Source of the DNA: Streptomyces uncialis | GTDB taxonomy: Bacteria > Actinomycetota > Actinomycetes > Streptomycetales > Streptomycetaceae | NCBI RefSeq assembly: GCF_001905345.1 | Contig: NZ_LFBV01000002.1 | Span: forward strand, 1,178,001 to 1,242,000 | DNA: 64,000 nucleotides | Direction of reading: 5' to 3' | Part shown: piece by piece, positions 46,854-55,040 of the stretch | Numbering within the stretch: the first letter of the stretch is position 1 | Layout: each line of letters begins with the position of its first letter | Notes under the pieces: model-generated | Database searches by the model: none | What the model saw: the letters and a program-made list of their open reading frames with translations, nothing else | What the model was told of the DNA's origin: nothing | Program-made: the position numbers and the translations under genes

Positions 46854-47767
46854 GCGGCTGCACCTGCTGTGGTGGTGGCGCGGCGGATGCCGTCCCGGAT
46901 GCTGGTGGCGATCCGGGTGGGCGCGAGGCCGGTGGGGGCGGCATCGGTGAGGCGGTCGGTGACCTCCTGCTCCGTGAGCGTGCCTGCCGCGACGAACCGG
47001 CCCAGGGCGTACGCGGCGTTGTAGAGGGTCACGTTCTGGGTGCCGGTCGCTGCCGCGGCGACCTTCGCGAGTTCGGCGTTGAGGGCGGCGGTGGTGTACC
47101 GGGCGCCGTTGCCGATACGGACACGCGGTGCGGGGACTCGGTGGGGTGCGGGCGGCGGTGCCAGGAGGTCACAGAGCCACGTGGGGAGGGGGAGGGGTGG
47201 GGCGTCGTGCACGACTTCGTACCGCCGTCCTCGCACACTGCTCCCGGCCCCGACCACGTACCCGCCCCAGGCACGCGTGTCGACCTTCCACCCCACTCGT
47301 CCCGCGCTCCCACGCAGCTCTTCTCCCTCGGGAGCGCTGAAGTACAGGTGCAGCCCGCCGCGTCGGGTGCGCACGGTGTACGTCTCGGTCGGCATCCGCT
47401 GACCGGCCCGCTCGCACACGGCGGCGAACACGTCCAGCCCGTCGGGGAATCCCGCCCACTCCGGCGGCGGACTGTCCCGCGCGTCCTTGGGCAGGTCCAG
47501 GTCGACCACGACCAGGCGGGCCGGGCCGGTGGCGATGCCGATGTTGAACGGGGCCGTCTGCCAGGCGTTGCGAAGCGTCGCGGGGTCCGTGGTCGCGCGC
47601 TGCTCGGGCGTACGGTGCCCGGCCGCGCACCGGCCGGTGTGGGGGCAGTCGCGTTCGGGATGGCCGGTGGGCCGCTTGTCTCCGGGGCGGAGAGGGAACA
47701 CGGGCCAGCCGCGCTCAGCGGCGTCGAGTGCTGCGGACAGCAGCGCGGGACGGGGGGCAGGTGTCAT
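46850..47767 (-). CDS. prim-pol bifunctional DNA primase/polymerase
   Basis: 305 residues. GWPVFPLRPGDKRPTG at the start, catalytic DxD in LVVVDLDLPKDA, His in GGLHLYFSAPEGEE, and GYVVGAGSSVRGRRYEV are the archaeo-eukaryotic primase-polymerase motifs. A helical C-terminal domain (about 225-305) follows. Primes element replication with the DUF3987 protein. pSAM2 instead uses a rolling-circle-type RepSA, so this element belongs to the prim-pol AICE group. Confidence 0.9.
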   Translation of the reverse strand: MTPAPRPALLSAALDAAERGWPVFPLRPGDKRPTGHPERDCPHTGRCAAGHRTPEQRATTDPATLRNAWQTAPFNIGIATGPARLVVVDLDLPKDARDSPPPEWAGFPDGLDVFAAVCERAGQRMPTETYTVRTRRGGLHLYFSAPEGEELRGSAGRVGWKVDTRAWGGYVVGAGSSVRGRRYEVVHDAPPLPLPTWLCDLLAPPPAPHRVPAPRVRIGNGARYTTAALNAELAKVAAAATGTQNVTLYNAAYALGRFVAAGTLTEQEVTDRLTDAAPTGLAPTRIATSIRDGIRRATTTAGAAA

Positions 47768-47929
47768 GCTGGGAGACCTCCACTGTTCAGTTGGTTGGGC
47801 GGTTGGATGAGGGCGGCCCCGCTTCTTTGGCGAGAGGGGGCCGCCCTCGGTTTTTGCTACTGCTCGTGGGTCGGCGGGGTCTGGTGTCGGCCGTGGAGGG
47901 GTGACGTTGGGTGACTGATCTAGTGGGGC

Positions 47930-48039
47930 TTACTGGGTAGTGGGTAGTGGGGTCCCCAGTGGGGGATGCCTGTTCAGGGGCGATGTGCGCCCCACTGGGG
48001 GCCGTTACTGGGTAGTGGGGCGTTCCCCACTACCCAGTA
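47930..48039. promoter_or_regulatory. repeat array with 15-bp perfect inverted repeat (origin candidate or terminator)
   Basis: TTACTGGGTAGTGGG occurs at 47930 and 48005. The second copy begins a perfect 15-bp inverted repeat (48006-48020 and 48025-48039, loop CGTT). CCCCAGTGGGG (47954-47964) and its complement CCCCACTGGGG (47990-48000) lie between. It sits between the tra gene stop and the prim-pol start; it could terminate tra and also serve as a replication origin or repressor site. Confidence 0.5.
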
Positions 48040-48063
48040 CTCAGTAGCGCTGTGTGGAGGCGT

Positions 48064-50187
48064 TCAGGCGTGGTCGGGGTGGACGTAGACGGAGTGCGGG
48101 CCGTTGTCCCGGTAGACCAGCTCGCCGCGTTCGACCGCGGCCTGAAGGGCTGCGCGCACGGTCTTGCGGTCCTTGCCGGCCTGCTCCGCGATGGCGGACG
48201 GCTTCACCCCGTCCGCTCCGCCCGCTTTGATCGTCTCCAGCACGGAGGGCAGCCACGCGGGCCCCTGCTCCCGCTCGTCCCGCAGCGCCGACAGGTTGAG
48301 TCCTGCGGCGGGCGGTTGGTCGGGTGTGGTCGGGGCAGGTTCGGGGGCGGTTCCGAACTGCTGCTCGATCTGGTCCATGAACGCCTGGACGGTCGCGTCC
48401 TCGTCGGGGTGCGGTGTCCCGGTCCGGCGGTGGGCGGACAGGTTGAGCCCCGGCCCGGCGGTGGGCCGGTGGTGGTCGGGGGCCGTGCCGGGGGTGGTGG
48501 TGCCGTCGTGCATCCATGCGGTGCGGCTAGGGTCCCAGCGCCGGGCGTAGGCCGTGCCTGCGGCCTTGGCCGACACGTCGTCCAGCCGCGGGTGCAGTAC
48601 GGAGGTGGCGTGGACGATGTCCGCGATCTGGTTCGGCTTGATCCGCCACGCTTTGAACAGTCCCGCCGGGGATTCCGGCGTGCCCATGAATCCCGCGCCC
48701 TTGTACGGCGCCTGGGTGACCTTGAGGCCGCGTGTGCCGGGGAAGACCTTGGACAGGTCCATGCCCTCGACCTCGCCTCCGGTCAGGCAGACGCGGGTCT
48801 TGGCCTCCCGGCGGATCATGAGGTTGCCGAGGACGGAGCCGGTGGCGCCGAGGGCGGTGAGGACGGTGCGGATGCCCATGGCGCGCAGGAGGCGGATGAC
48901 TTCCAGGATCTTCGCCGCGAGCTTGCGCATCTTCGGGTCGTTGCTGGCGAGGATTTCTGCTCCCTCGTCGATCACGACCATGATCTGCGGAATCCGCTCG
49001 GAGATGGGCAGCAGGTCGGTGTTCGCCTTGGCCATGAGGTCCTGGTAGGCGATCTTGCGGTGCTTGCCGACCGCGACCGCCGCGTCGAGCATCAGCATCG
49101 CCTCGTCGTAGGAGGCGGCGAGCCAGTCGATCCCCGGCCGCACCGGCTCCCCGTCACCGCTCGCGCTGAGGGCGGGGCGGACCCAGGGGAGGCCGGCCGA
49201 TCCCGCGTTCAGGTCGATGACCCACGTCAGCATGTCCCTGGCACGGGCGAACGACGCGAGGACATCGTGGACGAAGTTCGTCTTGCCCGACCCTGTCGGA
49301 CCCACGATCAGGGCGCACTGCTCGCGCAGGAAGGCACGGACCTCGCGGCCGTCCGTGCGGACGCCCCAGGGCAGGCCGGTGTGGATCGACAGAGGGCTGT
49401 AGTCGGTGGGGTACTCGATCTCCCCGGCCAGCACGTTGACGGTGGTGACGTCGATGAGGACGCGTCCCTGGTGGGTGCCCTGGGTGGCGGTGGCGGTGCA
49501 GCCGTGGGGGAGGCGGGCGTCCGCGGAGAGGCGGGTGGATTCCTTCGCGATCCGGTCGTAGGTGATGCCGCCGGCGGGGAGTTCGGCGTCGATGGTGAAG
49601 CCGGTGCCGGTGGGCCACATCTCGACCGCGAGGACGGTGAGGGTGATCCCGCAAACCCGCTGGACCCGGTCCACCCATTCCGCGGCGACCGCCCGGCGCT
49701 CCGCCGACAGTTCGCGGGCGACCTGCCGGTCGGCTGCGGCCAGTGACTCCAGCTCGCGGGCTTCCTCGTGCAGGAGGGTGGAGCGGGCGGCGGCGCCGAT
49801 GCCGACGCCGAGGGTGGCGAGGGTGCCGAGGGCGGTCCAGGTGAGGGGGCCGGTGGTCATGGCCCAGGCGGTCCAGCCCGCGCCGGCCAGCCAGACTGCG
49901 GCCCGCATCCCGAGGGTGCGGGCCGCGAGCCGGTCGCGCAGGCCGGTGGCGGTGTGGCCGACGGCCCCGGCGGCGCCGACGGCCAGTGCCCAGTGCGGGG
50001 GCATACCGGTCGCGGCCCCTGTGGTGGCGACGGCGAGCGCTCCGGTGGTGGCGGACAGGGCACCGGTCACCGGTCCGTGACCGGCCGCCCAGTCCCACAC
50101 CGGCCCCCTGCCCGCCTTCGGCGCCTTGCCTGCCTTGGGCTTGCTGGTGGTGGTGGGCTTGGCGGTGTGTGCGGTGGTGTCGGTCAT
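48064..50187 (-). CDS. traSA: FtsK/SpoIIIE-family TraSA DNA translocase
   Basis: 707 residues from ATG 50187 (ATGA overlap with the upstream gene). Two to four N-terminal membrane helices (about 40-135), then the motor: Walker A VGPTGSGKTNFVHD (about 295-308), Walker B IMVVIDEGAEIL, and the sensor LLRAMGIRTVLTALG. The C-terminal 80 residues are a winged helix (PSAIAEQAGKDRKTVRAALQAA) for clt-sequence binding. TraSA hexamers move double-stranded DNA between hyphae. It is the only conjugation motor in the element. Confidence 0.93.
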   Translation of the reverse strand: MTDTTAHTAKPTTTSKPKAGKAPKAGRGPVWDWAAGHGPVTGALSATTGALAVATTGAATGMPPHWALAVGAAGAVGHTATGLRDRLAARTLGMRAAVWLAGAGWTAWAMTTGPLTWTALGTLATLGVGIGAAARSTLLHEEARELESLAAADRQVARELSAERRAVAAEWVDRVQRVCGITLTVLAVEMWPTGTGFTIDAELPAGGITYDRIAKESTRLSADARLPHGCTATATQGTHQGRVLIDVTTVNVLAGEIEYPTDYSPLSIHTGLPWGVRTDGREVRAFLREQCALIVGPTGSGKTNFVHDVLASFARARDMLTWVIDLNAGSAGLPWVRPALSASGDGEPVRPGIDWLAASYDEAMLMLDAAVAVGKHRKIAYQDLMAKANTDLLPISERIPQIMVVIDEGAEILASNDPKMRKLAAKILEVIRLLRAMGIRTVLTALGATGSVLGNLMIRREAKTRVCLTGGEVEGMDLSKVFPGTRGLKVTQAPYKGAGFMGTPESPAGLFKAWRIKPNQIADIVHATSVLHPRLDDVSAKAAGTAYARRWDPSRTAWMHDGTTTPGTAPDHHRPTAGPGLNLSAHRRTGTPHPDEDATVQAFMDQIEQQFGTAPEPAPTTPDQPPAAGLNLSALRDEREQGPAWLPSVLETIKAGGADGVKPSAIAEQAGKDRKTVRAALQAAVERGELVYRDNGPHSVYVHPDHA

Positions 50188-51854
50188 GAGACGTTCCAGC
50201 CTTTCTCGGCCTCCGGGCCGTTGCGGGGGTCCTCGTGGCGGGCGATGTCCTGTTCGTGGGCCTCCCGGAACAGCGGCCCCAGGTCCTCCGCGACCGCGAC
50301 CGTGCTCATCAGCGCCCCGTAGATGGCGTCGAAGCCGTCCGCGACGACCTTCTCCAGCGGGAACTCGGAGTCGGAGCGCTCGGCGAGGATGCGCATCACG
50401 TTCGCCACCGACGTCAGCGCGACGGGCAGGGCCTCGACCATGGCGAGGATCTCCATCGCGGAGTCGGGGTCGTACTGCTGCGCGGCGTTCTCCATCTCCG
50501 CCGCGTGCTCCTCGAAGTTGAATCCGGAATCGGACATGCCGTCTCCCTCGGTGGGTGTGCTGGGTACCGGACCGGCCGGACGCTCCGCCCGGTCCCCGAT
50601 TTCCTCGTCTTCGTTCTCGTCCTTGTCGGCTTCCTCGGCGGCGGCGAGGACAGCCGCGTCCCGCCCGGCGCGCTCGGCCAGGGCGGTGCGGAGCAGCCGC
50701 GCGTACAGGCGCCGGCCGGGGTGCTGGAGCCACTGCCAGCCGAGCTTGCGGCCCAGCGGGGTGGTGATCATCCCGACGATGCCGAGGACCGCCGCCAGCA
50801 GCGCGGCTAGCAGACGGCGCCCCCGGAACCGCACCGCCGACCGCCGCAACGCCCGGCGCGTCCGCCGCCGGGCCACCGCCGACCGCAACGCGGCCCGCCG
50901 CTCCCTGATCTGCCGGGCGATCCGGCGGTCCCGCCCGGCCCGTGTGCGGTCCACCGCAGCGGAACGGACCCCGCCCGCCCGCCGCAGCACCCGACCTGCC
51001 GCCTGACCTGCGGCCCCCTTGCCGACGCCCTTGCCGGTGCCGGAAGCCGCGTTGCGGGTGCGGGCGTCGGTCTTCGCCGCCCGTCGGGCATCCGCGACGG
51101 CCCGGCGGGCCTTGGTCGTCCCGGCACGCCGCTCGGCCCGCGACCCGGCCGCCGACCGCTGCTCGTCCCGCACCGCCCGGACCTGCCGCAACCGCCCCCG
51201 CAACCGTCCGCCCCCACTTCGGGGCGTGCTGCGGGAGGCGTCGGCCGGAGTCCGGGCCGCAGCCGAGGACGACGGACGAACCGCCCCACCGCGTCCCCCG
51301 GCCCGGGAAGGACGGAGCGGGGAGGTGCCCCGGCCCGCCCCGGCCGGACCGGCACCGACGGTGCTCCTGCCGCGCCCGGTGCGGACACTGGTCTTGCGGT
51401 CGCTGGTCTTGGGACCGGACCCGGCGGACCTGCTGCCCGGCCTGGGGGGCGTGGCCGACGTTGCGGCGCTGGTCTTGCGGGGCTGGGCCGGTACCCGGCC
51501 GCCACCGGGCCGGGGCGCCTTCACGGGCGGCGCGGGCGTCTTGGACGCGGTGGTGGTGCGGGGTTTGGGGGTGGTGGCCTTGCGGCGGGTGCGGGTGGCC
51601 ACGGTCGCGCCGAGGACGGCCGCGCCGGTCGTGGCCACCGCGAGAGCGGCCGGTCCACCGGACAGGGCGGCGGCGGCGAGCAGCGTCGTCGTGGCATTCG
51701 CCCCGGTCACCGCCAGCGGCAGCACTGGCCAGCCGCCCGGGGTGTGCGCCAACGGGGCCGGTGCGGGGGCGGGTTGCGGTTGCTGGGTCTGCGGGGGCGG
51801 GCTTTCCGGGGTGGCCTGCGGGGCCACTACCGGAGCGATCGTCGTGTCGGTCAT
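50184..51854 (-). CDS. large basic membrane-associated protein of the element, unknown function
   Basis: 556 residues. Residues 1-100 are Pro/Gln-rich and then hydrophobic. The middle (100-380) is extremely basic, rich in R, A and S, with a membrane helix at about 385-405 (RLLAALLAAVLGIVGMITTP). The C-terminal 110 residues are acidic (FNFEEHAAEMENAAQQYDPD). ATG 51854 follows GGGAG, itself paired in a hairpin. Placed upstream of traSA with a 4-bp overlap, so probably a Spd- or Tra-assisting protein that binds DNA at the membrane; this is inferred. Confidence 0.7.
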   Translation of the reverse strand: MTDTTIAPVVAPQATPESPPPQTQQPQPAPAPAPLAHTPGGWPVLPLAVTGANATTTLLAAAALSGGPAALAVATTGAAVLGATVATRTRRKATTPKPRTTTASKTPAPPVKAPRPGGGRVPAQPRKTSAATSATPPRPGSRSAGSGPKTSDRKTSVRTGRGRSTVGAGPAGAGRGTSPLRPSRAGGRGGAVRPSSSAAARTPADASRSTPRSGGGRLRGRLRQVRAVRDEQRSAAGSRAERRAGTTKARRAVADARRAAKTDARTRNAASGTGKGVGKGAAGQAAGRVLRRAGGVRSAAVDRTRAGRDRRIARQIRERRAALRSAVARRRTRRALRRSAVRFRGRRLLAALLAAVLGIVGMITTPLGRKLGWQWLQHPGRRLYARLLRTALAERAGRDAAVLAAAEEADKDENEDEEIGDRAERPAGPVPSTPTEGDGMSDSGFNFEEHAAEMENAAQQYDPDSAMEILAMVEALPVALTSVANVMRILAERSDSEFPLEKVVADGFDAIYGALMSTVAVAEDLGPLFREAHEQDIARHEDPRNGPEAEKGWNVS

Positions 51855-51863
51855 GCTGGTGGT

Positions 51864-51922
51864 ACTCCCTTCGGGAGTGTCAGCAGTCCCCGGGCGCGGC
51901 CGGCCAAAGCGAGCGCCCGGGG
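51864..51922 (-). promoter_or_regulatory. two hairpins in the leader of the basic-protein gene
   Basis: On the minus strand ACTCCC-GAA-GGGAGT contains the likely ribosome-binding site GGGAG, so it would be hidden. Further upstream is a 10-bp stem (51888-51897 with 51913-51922). Confidence 0.4.
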
Positions 51923-52064
51923 GCTGTGCGGTGGTCGGTCAGATATGCGCGCGTACGGTGCGGCCATGAGTGACGGGCCGGGGCTTGTCCCTGCTCCCCC
52001 TGGGGGTGGGTGGCGGAGTGGGCCCTCTCACCGCCCGTACGGGACGGTCGGATCGGGCAACCGG

Positions 52065-52322
52065 TCAGCCCCGGCGGCGGTACTTGGCGTTGAGAGACCG
52101 GGCCTCGGCCTCTGCGGCGACCTGGACGTAGTGCTCCCGGTAGCGGATCGAGAGGTCCTGTGACTCCGTCACACCGCGCTCGGCGGACAGGCGGGCCCGA
52201 CGGCCCCACTCCTCCGCGCGGGCGGTGGCATCGGCCCGCTCCCAGTCCGCGTTCCGCTCGGCCTCCTTGGCCCGCTGGTTCCACTCCGCAGCAGCGGCGG
52301 CGGCCTTCTTCTTTCCGAACAT
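52065..52322 (-). CDS. small charged helical protein of the element
   Basis: 85 residues, MFGKKKAAAAAAEWNQRAKE onward, almost entirely helix-forming and charged, ending RYREHYVQVAAEAEARSLNAK. Probable coiled coil; no family recognised. Fits the transfer operon, 9 bp after the stop of the next upstream gene. Confidence 0.65.
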   Translation of the reverse strand: MFGKKKAAAAAAEWNQRAKEAERNADWERADATARAEEWGRRARLSAERGVTESQDLSIRYREHYVQVAAEAEARSLNAKYRRRG

Positions 52323-52331
52323 GCCGGTCTC

Positions 52332-52661
52332 CTAGCGGTCGGTGTCGTTGCAGGGCACGCAGGTGCCGAGTGAGCGGGGGATGACGTATCCGGCGTCGAG
52401 TCCGCAGGCGGGGCAGGTGCGGCGGGCGAGCATGGCCAGGGCGAGGGCGCCCCACCGGCGGGAGGTCATCGGCCGGACCGGGAGGGCGAGGTCGACCCGG
52501 TACAGGTGGGCGACCAGCGGGCCCCGCCGACGGCGGGGGCGCTGGAGTTCCCCGGCGACGTCCTGTCCGCCGGGGCGCAGGCCCATGGCCCTCAGCTGAC
52601 GGCGCGTCGCCAGCCCCTCCGGTGCCAGACGCCACGGGTAGGTGGGAAGAGCACCCATCAC
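52332..52661 (-). CDS. RRQRL-type zinc-binding protein
   Basis: 109 residues. TRRQLRAMGLRPGGQDVAGE is the motif of the RRQRL zinc-protein family found in Streptomyces mobile elements, and RTCPACGLDAGYVIPRSLGTCVPC has two CxxC pairs for zinc. ATG 52661 overlaps the upstream stop (ATGA). Function unknown; consistently within transfer regions. Confidence 0.7.
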   Translation of the reverse strand: MMGALPTYPWRLAPEGLATRRQLRAMGLRPGGQDVAGELQRPRRRRGPLVAHLYRVDLALPVRPMTSRRWGALALAMLARRTCPACGLDAGYVIPRSLGTCVPCNDTDR

Positions 52662-53509
52662 GCGGCCACCCGCTTCCAGGCGGCCCGCAGCCGGACCTCT
52701 GAGGCGGAGTGCCCGGCGGCGCGGAAGCGGACGGCCATCTCGCGGTAGGAGAGGGCGGGGGTCTCGCTGTGACGGATCTGGTCAACGACCTGGTCGAGCT
52801 GGTCGTTGGTGAGCGCGGGAGCCTCCAGCGCGGGGACGGGGTCGACGGGTCCCCAGACGGGGAGGGTCCAGGCGGGTGTGACGCCGGGTGTGACGCCCCT
52901 CGTCACGCAGGTCAGCGCCCTGCCCGTGTCCTCCCCGTCCCGCGTGTCGGACAGTGCCGACCACGCACGCGACAGAGTTCGGGCCGTGCGGGCCTGAACC
53001 TTGGCGACGCGGGCACCGGCCTGCGTCACGGCCGTCAGTCGGGTCTCCTCGGTGCCCGCCTCCGCCCGCAACCGGGCGCGGGCCACGGCCGCTTCGTCGC
53101 GCGCTTCCTGCTGAATGCCCCGGATGGCTCCGAGTGCGGACGAGGTGAGCGCGGTCCGCTCCCACAACCCGTGGATCATCCACAGGAGCTTGGCGGCGAG
53201 GGGGAGCCACGCGACGGCCAGCCACGCACCGGGAGACTCCTCACCCAGCGCGTGCGCCACGAGCACGCCCGTCGCCAGCATCCCGAAACCCCAGCCGGTG
53301 GCGGTCACCGCATGGCTGTGGTCGCCTTGAGCGGCCAGGCGGCGTTCGTAGGCGAGGGTGGCGAGCCATCCGCCGTCGATACCGAGACCGACGACAAGGG
53401 CGACCGGCCACGGCATCGCCCCGCCCAGCCACATCACCACCACAGCCAGGGTGAGGACCATGCTCACGGCCGTCATGGCGACCGCCGGACCGACCGTCCG
53501 CGCGTTCAC
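52658..53509 (-). CDS. SpdB-like membrane protein
   Basis: 283 residues from GTG 53509, overlapping the upstream stop (GTGA). About four membrane helices (AMTAVSMVLTLAVVVMWLGG, WPVALVVGLGIDGGWLATLA, GWGFGMLATGVLVAHALG, AWLAVAWLPLAAKLLWMIHG). A helical charged region follows, and a C-terminal helix-turn-helix (LSYREMAVRFRAAGHSASEVRLRAAW). Spread proteins of pSAM2/pIJ101 help plasmid spreading within the recipient mycelium; assignment is by position and topology. Confidence 0.72.
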   Translation of the reverse strand: MNARTVGPAVAMTAVSMVLTLAVVVMWLGGAMPWPVALVVGLGIDGGWLATLAYERRLAAQGDHSHAVTATGWGFGMLATGVLVAHALGEESPGAWLAVAWLPLAAKLLWMIHGLWERTALTSSALGAIRGIQQEARDEAAVARARLRAEAGTEETRLTAVTQAGARVAKVQARTARTLSRAWSALSDTRDGEDTGRALTCVTRGVTPGVTPAWTLPVWGPVDPVPALEAPALTNDQLDQVVDQIRHSETPALSYREMAVRFRAAGHSASEVRLRAAWKRVAA

Positions 53510-53703
53510 GACCCACCCCCACGGCTCTCGACACGGTCCGTGTCGGCGTAGGCGGTCAGCTCCACCGTGGCGCCCGCATACTCGCCCCGCGCGGTCAGCA
53601 CCCACGTCTGCCCGTCGCTCTGGAAGCGGCCGTCCGCCGAGCCGTCCGGCACCCCGAGTGCGGCCCGCCCCGCCTCGAACGCGGCCAGCGTGCTCATGCT
53701 CAT
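53506..53703 (-). CDS. small protein of the transfer operon
   Basis: 65 residues (MSMSTLAAFEAGRAALGVPDG...), beta-rich second half (WVLTARGEYAGATVELTAYADTD). Overlaps both neighbours by 4 bp (ATGA before, GTGA after). No family recognised. Confidence 0.65.
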   Translation of the reverse strand: MSMSTLAAFEAGRAALGVPDGSADGRFQSDGQTWVLTARGEYAGATVELTAYADTDRVESRGGGS

Positions 53704-53939
53704 GCCGCTTCCCCCGGTCCCATCGTCCGGTTGGCCAGGGTGCGGCGGGCGTCCAGCGCCCGGCGACGGGCCCGCCGCAGACGGCGCGTGTCCACCTCGG
53801 TCGGGTCCCGGTCCAGCACGCTGATGACCGCGTCGAGGTAGTCGATCTCCGCCCGGATCAGCGGCATCTCGGCATCGATCGCGTCCAGCTCGGACGCCGT
53901 CGGCCCCTCGTCGGAGCCGATCTTCAGTACCGTGGCCAT
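53700..53939 (-). CDS. DUF6284-like small helical protein
   Basis: 79 residues. ELDAIDAEMPLIRAEIDYLDAVISVLDR and DTRRLRRARRRALDARRTLAN match my memory of DUF6284 proteins in Streptomyces plasmids and AICEs. Overlaps the next gene by 4 bp. Role unknown. Confidence 0.65.
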   Translation of the reverse strand: MATVLKIGSDEGPTASELDAIDAEMPLIRAEIDYLDAVISVLDRDPTEVDTRRLRRARRRALDARRTLANRTMGPGEAA

Positions 53940-53976
53940 GGGTCGTGATTCCTCTCAGGTGGAACGGCCCGAAAGG

Positions 53977-54004
53977 CGGCCCCGGTGCTGGAACACCGGG
54001 GCCG
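53977..54004. terminator. 11-bp hairpin, GGTG-ctggaa-CACC type
   Basis: CGGCCCCGGTG and CACCGGGGCCG with loop CTGGAA, between the membrane-protein stop (54025) and the next start (53939). A near twin lies at 54789-54829. Confidence 0.6.
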
Positions 54005-54024
54005 CGGCCGTTTGAACGGGTTGG

Positions 54025-54492
54025 TCAGACGGTGGTGATGAGCAGCGCGGCGATCAACAGCCACGCGTGGTGCCAGGACTGGTCGAGCGCGTAGGCGCCG
54101 GTCCCCAGATGCGCCGCCGGTCCGCCCTGGGCGGTGACCGGGTGCGCGGGGTGAGCCCCGGTGCCCAGGGTGTAGAACTCGGCCTTCCCCGTCAGCTCGG
54201 CCAGGCGGGCGAGGGTGGTGCGGCGGTCGGCCCACCAGTGGGTCACCGCATCGACCCCGAACCCCAGCATCAGCCCGAGGACCGAAAGGTCCAGGTCCAG
54301 CAGCCAGACGACCGGCGCCAGGACGATGCCCTTCGTGGCGGTCAGGGTGGCGACGTGTCGGGCGTCCGCCAGACGGCCCGCCCACCCCGCCGCGCCCTTG
54401 TGCGCGGCCTGGTGCGAGGTCTGCACCCAGTGATCACCCACACTGTGGGCGACGTACAGGGCGATGAAGACAGCGGCGAACGTGGCGGCCAT
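54025..54492 (-). CDS. membrane protein of the element, Spd-like
   Basis: 155 residues with three or four membrane helices (FAAVFIALYVAHSVGDHWVQT, ATKGIVLAPVVWLLDLDL, VLGLMLGFGVDAVTHWW, SWHHAWLLIAALLITTV). SVGDHWVQTSHQAAHKG and DAVTHWWADR have conserved His/Asp in the membrane, as in phage/plasmid DUF3307-type proteins. Start overlaps the stop of the upstream small gene (TGATG). Confidence 0.7.
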   Translation of the reverse strand: MAATFAAVFIALYVAHSVGDHWVQTSHQAAHKGAAGWAGRLADARHVATLTATKGIVLAPVVWLLDLDLSVLGLMLGFGVDAVTHWWADRRTTLARLAELTGKAEFYTLGTGAHPAHPVTAQGGPAAHLGTGAYALDQSWHHAWLLIAALLITTV

Positions 54493-54584
54493 CAGCCCTC
54501 ACCCCGTGCACGGGCGTCGTCCTGCGACCGCTTGTTCGCCTCCGCGAGCTTGCGCGCCAGCTCGGCGTGCTCGGCCTCGGTCAT
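54492..54584 (-). CDS. 30-residue small protein
   Basis: MTEAEHAELARKLAEANKRS then DDARARGEG, one charged helix. Starts within a TGATG overlap with the upstream Cys-rich gene and ends in another TGATG with the membrane protein gene, so translation is coupled on both sides. Confidence 0.55.
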   Translation of the reverse strand: MTEAEHAELARKLAEANKRSQDDARARGEG

Positions 54585-54751
54585 CACCGGACCCCCGCCC
54601 CACCGCACGGCGGGCACGGGCGCCACGACTCCCGCCGGACACCCCCGGTCACCGTGACGACGACCGCGCCGCGGGCACCGCCGCACGCGGTACAGGTCCG
54701 GGCCTCATACATGCACACGCCCCACCGGGCGCCGAAACGACTACGATCCAT
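54584..54751 (-). CDS. small CxxC zinc-ribbon-like protein
   Basis: 55 residues from ATG 54751 with GGAGG 9 nt upstream. CTACGG and CPPCGGAG form two knuckles (DnaJ-like CxxCxG), separated by RGAVVVTVTGGVRRE. Common in AICE transfer operons; probably binds zinc, function unknown. Confidence 0.65.
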   Translation of the reverse strand: MDRSRFGARWGVCMYEARTCTACGGARGAVVVTVTGGVRRESWRPCPPCGGAGVR

Positions 54752-54788
54752 GCCGGATCGCCTCCCTGCTTGTGTCAGGTAGGTGGTC

Positions 54789-54829
54789 AAGGCCCCGGCC
54801 GGTGCTGGAACACCGGACCGGGGCCGCCT
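54789..54829. terminator. 15-bp hairpin with one bulge, same CTGGAA loop
   Basis: GGCCCCGGCCGGTG, loop CTGGAA, CACCGGACCGGGGCC, located between the small gene at 54843 and the Cys-rich gene. Same inner stem-loop as at 53977-54004. Confidence 0.6.
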
Positions 54830-54842
54830 TGTTCTGGAGCCT

Positions 54843-55040
54843 TCAGCTCCCCGCACGTGGCCCGAACCCCGCTGGGTTCGGGCCACGGAGGCAACCGCCA
54901 GCACCGACCGGTGCTGGACCCGCCCGCCACCGTTCGGGGGACTCCCGGACGGCCGCAGGTGAGGGGGTGACGCGGTGGGCTACCCGGTCGTGCCGGTCCA
55001 GCACGAGGGCGCCCCGGTACATCGCTGAGTCATCTGCCAA
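54843..55040 (-). CDS. possible first gene of the transfer operon
   Basis: 65 residues from ATG 55040 with GAGAGG upstream: MADDSAMYRGALVLDRHDRV resembles the start of small AICE proteins (GALVxD...RVG), but the second half is low complexity and diverges. It may be a degraded or frame-shifted copy. Confidence 0.4.
   Translation of the reverse strand: MADDSAMYRGALVLDRHDRVAHRVTPSPAAVRESPERWRAGPAPVGAGGCLRGPNPAGFGPRAGS

Noticed and set aside
47930..48039. CRISPR array
   Set aside because: The repeats are irregular, overlapping and palindromic with no unique spacers; no cas genes occur in the window.
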